From NCBI GenBank assembly GCA_032718475.1, contig JAUCBJ010005826.1:1-23032 (forward strand): a DNA stretch of 23,032 bases. Reading direction: 5' to 3'. Position numbers and translations under genes: made by a program. Positions within the stretch are counted from its first letter, which is position 1, and each line of letters starts with the position of its first letter. Shown one piece after another: positions 15,510 to 22,346 of this stretch. Below the pieces are notes generated by a model. It did no database searches. It was not told the DNA's origin and saw nothing but the letters and a program-made list of their open reading frames with translations. This DNA comes from Nemertoderma westbladi. Lineage: Eukaryota; Xenacoelomorpha; Nemertodermatida; Nemertodermatidae.

Positions 15510-17753
15510 TTAACCAGTTTGACGGCGAACCAACTTGGCGTAATGGCCACCGAGCTTCATTAACTTATAATGAGTTCCTATCTCTACTATCCTCCCCTCG
15601 TGTACCACCGCTATACAATCCGCATCCTTTATGGTACTTAACCGATGGGCTATAACGATTGTTGTCCTCCCTTTACACGCGTTGTTCAACGCCGCTTGTA
15701 CAAGACTCTCCGAGTTCGCATCGAGAGCGCTTGTTGCCTCGTCCAAGATCAGCACCGCGGGATCTTTTATTATCGCCCTCGCTATGGCTATCCGTTGCTT
15801 CTGTCCCCCGCTCACGGTAACTCCTCGCTCCCCGATTAGCGTATCGTAACCGTTCGAGAATTCCTCGATAAAATCGTGAGCGAACGCAGCCCTCGCCGCG
15901 GACTCAACTTCTGAGTCGGAAGCGGCGGGTCGCCCGTAGCGAATGTTCTCCCGGATGGAAGTCGCGAAGAGAACCGGTTCCTGGGCGATGTAGCCGAGCA
16001 CGGAGGAACGCAACCAGTCGGGATTGAGGTTGCGGATCGGTCGGCCGTCCAGGAGGATCCGGCCGGAATCCGGTTCGTAAAGGCGCTCCAACAGCGCGGC
16101 AATCGTCGACTTACCCGCGCCGGTTGCGCCGCACAGTGCCATCGTTGTGCCCGCGGGCACCGAGAGGTTCAACTCGCGGAGGACTTTATCGTCCGGACGG
16201 GTCGGGTAGGTGAAGGTGATGTTGTGGAAGTCGATGGAGCCACGAAGGGAGTGGGCGGGGATGGTGGGACGCGTGGGGGATCCAGTGGGAGGGGTGGGGG
16301 ATCCGGTGTGAGGGGATCCAGAGGGATCGCTTAGGGATCCAGTGGTGAAGGATCCATTGGAAGGGATTGGGGATGCTGGGATTAGTTGCTCCGTCTCTAT
16401 AAATTGAGAAACACGCGATCCAGCGGATAAACCCCGTATCGCCTGCCCGTAGAGGAGGGATAACTGCGCGAGAGATCGTTGCACCATCTGCATGGAGACG
16501 AGGAAGGACATGAGTTCACCTGGATGGAGTTGGTCGCGGTGGATAAGGAAACCCCCGGTGTAGAGAATCCCAAGGAGTAGAGAGTTGATAACTAAGTTGG
16601 TTAATCCTTGGAATAACCCGATATAAGATACTAAAAGTTCGTTAATTCGGGTTGATTTGTTTAATTCTGAGTTGTAAGTTTCGATTTCTCGCCGTTCCAT
16701 CGCGAATATTCGCACAGTTCGGATGGCGGATAAGGCTTGTTCCGCTACGCCGCTAGACGTCGCTGTCTGCTGCTGCGCTACGGTCGCTAGGTAACGCAGA
16801 CCCGTTCCTATGGTGACGCCGCACGCGGTGACCACGACCAGCACCACGGCGGTGGCAGCAGACAGCTCCGGGGACAGTAGGTACATGGATACGACACAGC
16901 CGACAGTCTGCAGCGCGGCGCGGAGGCCCTGCGAGACGACGAGTTTGAACGAGTGTTTGATATCCTGAACGTCGGCAGACAGACGGGAGGTCAGCTCGCC
17001 GACGTGGCGCGAGTCGAAGAACGCGATGTCCCGGTGGACGAGCGAAGCGAACAACTCTGAGCGAAGTCGTGATGCGAGTCGCTCGCCCACCGCCCCCATA
17101 AAGCTTATGTAAAGGAAAGTGGCTCCGGCCTGGAGGCAGTAGAGTAGAAACAGGTTGATAGCTGGCAGTCGCACGCGGTCCAGAAAGCTACCGCCGCTAC
17201 TTGATACGATATCAACGATCGCGGATATCTGTAACGGGATCCGTATGTTAGTTGCCGCCGCTAGAATAGCCATACATATCGCTACGATCAAGGTACTCAA
17301 GTCTGGTTTTAATAGACGCCAGAAAACGGACCAGTTAATGCCGTCGGGTTGAGGTTCGGTGTCGATGTGTTGAACTCGCGTTGAGCAATGAGCGACTGGA
17401 ACGGGGGGAATGCGAAAGTAAAGAGTCCAAACTAGGGTCAGTAATAATCCGGTTAGTAAGGAAGTTAATATGATAAACTTTAGTGAATGATTGGCACTCG
17501 GTTGAATAAAACGATGTAGTATATGTGTTCGGCCAGACAAGTGAGGTCTAAAGAAGCGAATTGCGTTTGTGTTTAATTTAACTAGAGAAGATACGGATAA
17601 TTTTGGAAATTCGTGTTGCAATTTTCCTTTTAACAAACTTATACTCGGTTGCGATAAGAGGGAATTCTTTCTAGAATAAGTTGCAAGACGAGATGATGAA
17701 GGTTTAACATAATATCGACAATGGGCTCGCGAAACGAGCATTGTGAAGGCCAT
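15510..17753 (-). CDS. ABCB8: ABCB8-type mitochondrial half ABC transporter
   Basis: 747 residues in one uninterrupted frame, close to human ABCB8 (about 735). ABCB8 is an inner-membrane ABC half-transporter (MITOSUR, the ATP-binding part of mitoKATP) that has also been tied to mitochondrial iron export. The N terminus (1-85) is Arg/Ser-rich with few acids, fitting an import presequence. A hydrophobic helix (about 91-113) is followed by the six-helix domain (about 150-445) with the ABCB8-like FKLVVSQGLRAALQTVGC and IRGLSAGSRV. The ATPase domain has Walker A GATGAGKS (542-549), Q-loop YIAQEP (Gln591), signature VSGGQ (647-651), Walker B VLILDE (667-672) and H-loop His703, all intact. Odd: a Gly-Ser/Pro/Thr repeat at about 467-497 between the two domains. 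The ATG lies 34 nt after the DNAJC24 stop. Confidence 0.92.
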   Translation of the reverse strand: MAFTMLVSRAHCRYYVKPSSSRLATYSRKNSLLSQPSISLLKGKLQHEFPKLSVSSLVKLNTNAIRFFRPHLSGRTHILHRFIQPSANHSLKFIILTSLLTGLLLTLVWTLYFRIPPVPVAHCSTRVQHIDTEPQPDGINWSVFWRLLKPDLSTLIVAICMAILAAATNIRIPLQISAIVDIVSSSGGSFLDRVRLPAINLFLLYCLQAGATFLYISFMGAVGERLASRLRSELFASLVHRDIAFFDSRHVGELTSRLSADVQDIKHSFKLVVSQGLRAALQTVGCVVSMYLLSPELSAATAVVLVVVTACGVTIGTGLRYLATVAQQQTATSSGVAEQALSAIRTVRIFAMERREIETYNSELNKSTRINELLVSYIGLFQGLTNLVINSLLLGILYTGGFLIHRDQLHPGELMSFLVSMQMVQRSLAQLSLLYGQAIRGLSAGSRVSQFIETEQLIPASPIPSNGSFTTGSLSDPSGSPHTGSPTPPTGSPTRPTIPAHSLRGSIDFHNITFTYPTRPDDKVLRELNLSVPAGTTMALCGATGAGKSTIAALLERLYEPDSGRILLDGRPIRNLNPDWLRSSVLGYIAQEPVLFATSIRENIRYGRPAASDSEVESAARAAFAHDFIEEFSNGYDTLIGERGVTVSGGQKQRIAIARAIIKDPAVLILDEATSALDANSESLVQAALNNACKGRTTIVIAHRLSTIKDADCIAVVHEGRIVEIGTHYKLMKLGGHYAKLVRRQTG
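16278..16355. repeat. In-frame 36-bp (21+15) coding minisatellite in the ABCB8 linker
   Basis: GGATCC occurs at 16278, 16299, 16314, 16335 and 16350, with a degenerate GGATCG at 16324. The spacings 21, 15, 21, 15 define a 36-bp period. On the coding strand this gives a 12-residue Gly-Ser unit (5+7 residues: GSFTT GSLSDPS, GSPHT GSPTPPT). It expands the linker between membrane and nucleotide-binding domains without touching either. Confidence 0.85.
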
Positions 17754-17787
17754 AGTTCTGTAGTTACAAGTTTATAAATTTTTAAAG
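17754..17787 (-). promoter_or_regulatory. 34-nt intercistronic spacer with a splice-acceptor-like CTACAG
   Basis: Between the DNAJC24 stop (17788-17790) and the ABCB8 ATG (17751-17753) the minus strand is U/A-rich and ends CTTGTAACTACAG|AACT-ATG, the AG being at 17759-17758. There is no room for a normal 3' UTR plus promoter plus 5' UTR. The arrangement fits a polycistronic transcript split by 3' end formation and trans-splicing onto the AG. Caution: TACAG is a common word in this DNA. Confidence 0.5.
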
Positions 17788-18237
17788 TCACGATTTTATT
17801 AATTTGACAACAAAACTGCAGTTGTTACAGTTAATGATGAGCGGAAAGGAACAGGTTTCTCTTGCGAGCGTTTCTTCCAGGGAATACAAACCACCGCAAC
17901 GACAGTCATAGGTATAAATATCGATTTCAGTATCCCAGCAGAATTCGTCTAGAGTTAACTCAGCGTACACAACAGGCTGGTTGATATAATGTTTTTGCTT
18001 CAACCAGTAATCGTATCGCCTTCTCAGATCACTAGAACCCAATACGGACCACGCGAGCTGAATTCTATGGAATATGTCGGCACCGCAATGGGACTTAGGC
18101 TGCTTATCGGGATGGTGAATCAATAGTTTGTCTTGGTATTTTCGCTTAATCTCGTCTTGCGAGTCCGAGGGAACGCAATCTAGAACTTCGTAAAGATTAT
18201 CAGTGAGCTTAGCAAAATTAATAACAGAATCTTCCAT
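17788..18237 (-). CDS. DNAJC24: DNAJC24/DPH4, J-domain protein of diphthamide biosynthesis
   Basis: 149 residues, essentially the length of human DNAJC24, in one exon. The N-terminal J domain (about 13-80) starts NLYEVLDCVPSDSQDEIKRKYQ and has the HPD tripeptide at 42-44 that stimulates Hsp70. The C-terminal CSL (DPH-type) zinc finger has CRC (Cys112, Cys114) and CNNC (Cys137, Cys140), the full metal-binding set. In the known family this finger binds zinc or iron, and the protein supports diphthamide modification of eEF2 together with the Fe-S enzymes DPH1-DPH2. The AATAAA hexamer at 17795-17800 overlaps the last codons (LIK). ABCB8 follows 34 nt downstream on the same strand. Start: first ATG, preceded by TAA, with G at +4. 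Confidence 0.93.
   Translation of the reverse strand: MEDSVINFAKLTDNLYEVLDCVPSDSQDEIKRKYQDKLLIHHPDKQPKSHCGADIFHRIQLAWSVLGSSDLRRRYDYWLKQKHYINQPVVYAELTLDEFCWDTEIDIYTYDCRCGGLYSLEETLARETCSFPLIINCNNCSFVVKLIKS
17795..17800 (-). terminator. Poly(A) hexamer AATAAA inside the DNAJC24 coding end
   Basis: AATAAA spans the end of the Leu codon, Ile and part of the Lys codon just before the stop. It lies 37 nt before the candidate acceptor AG. If used, cleavage would fall in the intercistronic spacer, leaving almost no 3' UTR. AT-rich coding sequence can give this hexamer by chance. Confidence 0.45.
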
Positions 18238-18497
18238 TTACGGTAGTAATGTAGTCTGGTAGTAGCGGTAACAAATTGTTATAAATTATGTAGGCCTAAC
18301 TCTGTAACTGAAACTGCCTAATACTGAAATAGTAATAGGGGACCTACTTTATTGAATACTGGTATAAAAGCTAAATTAATGCATTGTTCAAGGCGTGGCG
18401 TGGGTGTGCTGTGCGTGTGCATACTACATTGTGGTGAGTCCAAGGCACTTTATGGACTTTTAGGGGCAGTGGTGCTCTGGCACCACTGGGCTCTGGG
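18238..18497. other. 5' flank of DNAJC24
   Basis: Expected promoter region of the DNAJC24-ABCB8 unit. An acceptor-like TTTCAGTTACAG ends at 18302 on the minus strand, 64 nt before the ATG. No TATA box at a clear distance. It contains one TAGGCCTA. Confidence 0.4.
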
Positions 18498-18960
18498 CTC
18501 TAACTCCAAATCTAACACAAAATCTCTGGATGGCACATTATCAAGAATGGTACTTCGGGTTCACTGTGCCAAGTACAATACACACATCTCCAACCATACA
18601 CTATATAACATTGGAGGTGTTTCATTGGTTCCCCAAGCTTGATACTTGAACAAAGCCGCCTCCGCTTTGCAGGAAATAATTTTCGGCGTAAAGACCAGCC
18701 TGTGCACAATCCTGTACTTTGGCAGCCCCATGGAGAAAATAAGTATGGTTATACCCCATGACTTTCGTGAGACGCCTCCTAAAGGACACGGACCTTGAAG
18801 ATTAGCGAAAGACATGGGGGATTGGGGGTTGTGGCGGTGCAACTTTGGTGATAAGCCGGTATAGCATTCCTAATGCACGCGGCATTGCGCTTGCCAATTG
18901 TGGATTGCATGGTGGTGGCAAAATAGTTTTGTTAAGCCAGCATAGCATCTCAATGTGCAG
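18498..18960 (+). mobile_element. LINE 3' fragment, copy B (decayed)
   Basis: 18498-18874 aligns throughout with 14192-14580 of copy A. Shared landmarks are AAATCTCTGGATGGCAC, TATAACATTGGAGGTGT, GCCGCCTCCGCTTTGCAGGA and GACCAGCCTGTGCA. Stops (for example after VPQA at about 18640) and small indels make it non-functional. The 3' end is followed by a diverged duplicate of itself: GATAAGCCGGTATAGCATTC at about 18850 is echoed by GTTAAGCCAGCATAGCATCT at about 18931. The sequence upstream of 18498 is of uncertain origin. No TAG tail is left. Confidence 0.78.
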
Positions 18961-19079
18961 TTTCAATTATAAGGCACTGAATCTACATAAACTAGCGCAT
19001 CCACCATAGTTAAAAACACCAGGTCGAAATAAACCATGTAATGGCTGGGGTAAATTATAAAAATTGACAACCACTTATT

Positions 19080-19085
19080 TTTATT
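19080..19085 (-). terminator. Poly(A) signal of the zinc-finger gene (AATAAA)
   Basis: AATAAA on the minus strand about 45 nt beyond the stop codon of the zinc-finger gene, a typical position. Confidence 0.6.
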
Positions 19086-19129
19086 TCCTTCTACACTAAA
19101 AGTGACATATTTCCTTTAATCACTAGTGA

Positions 19130-20518
19130 TCAGAACAATTTTGTTACCGTTAGCTTTAAAGCTTTATGAACACAATTGATGTGGGTGTTTAAGGAGCTTT
19201 GCTGACTGAATTCTTTATAACAATAACCGCAGTTATGTTTAATACCTTTATGGATAGAGTCGATATGTTGTTTTATACCGGATTTTGAACCAAATGATTT
19301 TCCACAATCGAAGCAGCTATACGTTATACCTTCATGGACCGAGTCGATGTGGGTCTTTAGGTAGTCTTTATAACTGAATTCTTTATCACAATAATCGCAT
19401 TCATATTTGACATCTTTATGGATGGAGTCGACATGTCGTTTAAGTACGAATTTTGTAGGAAACGATTTTCCACAATCGGAGCAGTTGTACTTGATACCTT
19501 CATGGACTGAGTCGATGTGGCGCTTTACGTGGTGTTTGTTACTGAATTCTTTATCACAGCAACCGCATTTATGTTTGACATCTCTATGGATAGAGTCGAC
19601 ATGTTGTTTTAGTTCGGTTTTTGTACTAAATGATTTCCCACAATGAACGCAGTTGTATTTTATATCTTTATGGGCGTAGTCGATGTGGGTCTTTAGGTTG
19701 TTTTTGTAACTAAATTGTTTATTACAATAACCGCATTTATATTTAATACCTATATGGATAGAGACGATATGTCGTTTTAGGTCGGATTTGGTTTCAAATG
19801 ATTTTCCACAATCAAAGCAGCTGTACTTGATACCTTCATGGACAGAGTCGATGTGGGTCTTTAGGAGGTGTTTGTAACTGAATTCTTTATTACAATAACC
19901 GCATTTATGTTTGATGCCTATATGGATACAGCTGATCTTCTTCTTATCACCGTTGTATTTAAACAGTTTCTCACAATAATCGCATTTATACTTTACTAAA
20001 TCCCTACCAGTTTTACTAGAATTATCGGTCTCTATTGTTGCACAACTGATTGTTGGTTCAGTAGCGTTGCAATGATCAACGTTGTCACGAGAGGTTCCAG
20101 CAACGTTAAATTGTTCTTCAACAGTTTGAGTTTCTGCTAATGACTCGGTAACTAAATCGCCTTCAGATTTTACACTTATAAATTTCAACCCAGAAGCAGA
20201 ATGCTGACTATGAATATCTGTATCTTCAGTTTCAATAGGCCTACCGTACGAAGAGTCTGGGTTGTCGTCTTCTTGTCTTTCGACAACAAAAGACTCTCCA
20301 GATGGTTCATAAGAATTAATATCTCCAAACAAATTGTTGCGATCTTCGATTGGAGATGATGTGTAAACGCAGTTATCTTGTATAACTTCATGACAATATG
20401 TGACCGTGACACTGTCTATTGGTTCTTTCTTGATGATTATAGAGTCTGTGAGTTCCTTCTTAACAATTATACCGGCACCACAGGATTTATCTTTCAATAA
20501 ATTAATTTGTTGATTCAT
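19130..20518 (-). CDS. Multi-C2H2 zinc-finger protein
   Basis: The first ATG (20516-20518) gives 462 residues in one exon. Residues about 206-451 hold nine intact C2H2 fingers with an exact 28-residue period and H-x4-H spacing. They are preceded by a degenerate finger at about 180 that has lost its first His (Ile instead). Linkers are GIKY/DIKY/DVKH-like, not the usual TGEKP. Fingers alternate between a YC-KEFSYK type and a DCGKSF-TK type. The N-terminal half is acidic and disordered, without KRAB, BTB or ZAD features. It carries three SUMO consensus sites: VKKE and IKKE (Lys20 and Lys30, in a 10-residue duplication) and VKSE (Lys117). It is probably a nuclear DNA-binding repressor-type factor; orthology and targets are unknown. 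Confidence 0.88.
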   Translation of the reverse strand: MNQQINLLKDKSCGAGIIVKKELTDSIIIKKEPIDSVTVTYCHEVIQDNCVYTSSPIEDRNNLFGDINSYEPSGESFVVERQEDDNPDSSYGRPIETEDTDIHSQHSASGLKFISVKSEGDLVTESLAETQTVEEQFNVAGTSRDNVDHCNATEPTISCATIETDNSSKTGRDLVKYKCDYCEKLFKYNGDKKKISCIHIGIKHKCGYCNKEFSYKHLLKTHIDSVHEGIKYSCFDCGKSFETKSDLKRHIVSIHIGIKYKCGYCNKQFSYKNNLKTHIDYAHKDIKYNCVHCGKSFSTKTELKQHVDSIHRDVKHKCGCCDKEFSNKHHVKRHIDSVHEGIKYNCSDCGKSFPTKFVLKRHVDSIHKDVKYECDYCDKEFSYKDYLKTHIDSVHEGITYSCFDCGKSFGSKSGIKQHIDSIHKGIKHNCGYCYKEFSQQSSLNTHINCVHKALKLTVTKLF

Positions 20519-20524
20519 TATCAA

Positions 20525-21120
20525 ATCTTAAATAAATATTTATCAATAAATTACAATACCAGAGACTAGGCCTATTGTAGATATAATTCAGCGTAGAGGT
20601 GTACCTACTGAACAGTTAAAATTGTATATAATATACCGGTAGTCAATCAGGCTAAAAATAACATTCGGAATTAGGGTAAAAAACAGTCACTACAACTAAA
20701 AAATTGTTTAAAACATTTGTGAACAGTAACATCATGTAATGGTCAGATGGTTGAATATAATGCAGCTTTATGAGTTTTAGATAGTTAAGGCTTATGGGGC
20801 CTACAATATTCAATGTTAATCTGAAAAAAATAACTGGAATTTGGTTAGGCCTAAGGTTATTGGTCCTTCTGGCATGTGGCATGTCTATATTAATTTGTTT
20901 TTCTGTTATTTTTGACCCTAAATTTGGGATGAAAATGGTTAAAATGGTTCTATATCCATTTTCGCAATTAACAGAGAATCGCTGAATACAGGAATAGGCC
21001 TATCGAAACAATTTTATATTATTTTAAGTATTTTCCAGTGCCAAACAATTTAAGTTTTAATTTAAATTTAAGATTAAAATTGTTTTTCCTGACTAGGGAA
21101 GTGAAAATGTCATTACAAAA
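20525..21120. other. 5' flank of the zinc-finger gene, no other gene
   Basis: AT-rich, with AGGCCTA words near 20568, 20847 and 20996 and a TACCGGTA near 20636. Short open frames on both strands lack any recognisable similarity. Confidence 0.45.
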
Positions 21121-21190
21121 ATGTAGGTAGGGGGGATTTGAACTTGAACTCGGTACATCCAACATCTGCTTAACAGTCATCAGCAAATTG
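21121..21190 (-). repeat. tRNA-like 3' half with Pol III B box (possible SINE relic)
   Basis: On the minus strand GAGTTCAAGTTCAAATCCCCCC includes GTTCAAATC (21135-21143), a full match to the B-box pattern GWTCRANNC. It is followed by a C-rich segment and preceded by CTGTTAAGCAG, like the anticodon-to-T-arm part of a tRNA. No A box or closed cloverleaf could be drawn, so a tRNA-derived SINE relic is likelier than a tRNA gene. Confidence 0.3.
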
Positions 21191-21849
21191 AAATACCGGT
21201 ACATGTCACATCATATTATATAGTGTCTTATTGACCAAAAAAGCAAAACAATAGGTAGGAACTGTACAAACAATTACGGAACCGGTACTTAATAATTTAC
21301 AATACTAACCATACTGCCATATGAAATTAATTAAGGTTTCACCCAAAATCATGTAAAAAACGGCTCTATCATATATGCGGACCCGTGATTTATCTGCTAT
21401 CCTGCTATCTGTAAACCAGCCTTTTTTGTAAATACTGAAATATGTTACCCTTACCAGTCTGCCAGTAGCTGTAGCCTGTAGGGCTGTAGGGCCTAGCTGC
21501 CTAGTGAAATATTGAATATAGTACCGTAGTGAAATTATTAAATAAAAATTTGAAATAGGCCATCCTACTAAATTTTTGCAAATTTGTCTAAATTTTTCCT
21601 ATTTGTTAGTCCCCTAGTGCCTAGTTTGCGTATTTCGTATTTTTGAGATAGATCTGACAAAAAATGTTGTATTTTGGAAGGTCTGACTACAGACTGTCTG
21701 ATGCTTACTCAAAGGAATAGTAAACCCAGCAAAGTCACATCCTTCGAAATTGCTACTAATATGCTGCTAATTTGATTGAAATAAATTTTCTTCGAAATTA
21801 TCAGCATTTTCACCGTCTAAATTGTCTGATAATTCAGTCTACAATTCGT
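21191..21849. other. AT-rich intergenic DNA, no gene
   Basis: No gene seen. From about 21745 words such as TTCGAAATT and ATGCTGCTAAT hint at very diverged units of the satellite that follows. Confidence 0.4.
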
Positions 21850-22346
21850 AGGATAAATTATCCTTCTAAACGAAGGATAAATTCGAAGACTATTCGAAGA
21901 TTCTGAAGATTTAGCTAGTTTTTAGCCGGCAAATAGAAGGATAAATATGCCTACTATTCGCCGGATAAATTATCCTTCTAAACGAAGGATAAATTTGTAG
22001 ACTTTTCGAAGGGTGGATGAATTGATAATTTTTATCCTTCGTTTAGAAGGATAATTTATGCTGCTATTCGAAGGATAAATTATCCTTCTAAATGAAGGCT
22101 AAATTTGTAGACTTTTCGAAGGGTGGATGAATTTATAGTTTTTATCCTGCGTTTAGAATGATAATTTATGCTACTATTCGAAGGATAAATTACCTTCTAA
22201 ACGAAGGATAAATTTGTAGACTTTTCGAAGGGTGGATGAATTTATAGTTTTTATCCTGCGTTTAGAATGATAATTTATGCTACTATTCGAAGGATAAATT
22301 ACCTTCTAAATGAAGGATAAATTTGTAGACTTTTCGAAGGTTGGAT
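21850..22346. repeat. Tandem satellite of ~110-bp nested-palindrome units
   Basis: Units start at about 21850 (diverged), 21961, 22071, 22181 and 22290 (partial), with periods of 110, 110 and 109 bp. In the unit at 21961, TTATCCTTC pairs with GAAGGATAA around a TAAAC loop (21970-21992). The same hairpin in reverse orientation, with a GTTTA loop, lies at 22032-22054. The two hairpins are inverted copies of each other, so each unit is a larger palindrome built from smaller ones. The unit may derive from a hairpin MITE. No coding sequence. Confidence 0.85.

Noticed and set aside
15836-16102. 88-residue minus-strand frame overlapping ABCB8
   Set aside because: A shadow frame caused by high GC content in ABCB8.
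15510-17753. Bacterial contamination or transfer, since ABCB8 is intronless and partly GC-rich
   Set aside because: The protein follows animal ABCB8, has a presequence-like N terminus and sits next to a eukaryote-specific gene with eukaryotic poly(A) signals.
18352-18842. Open frames of 93-96 residues on both strands
   Set aside because: They overlap LINE copy B and have no sense of their own.
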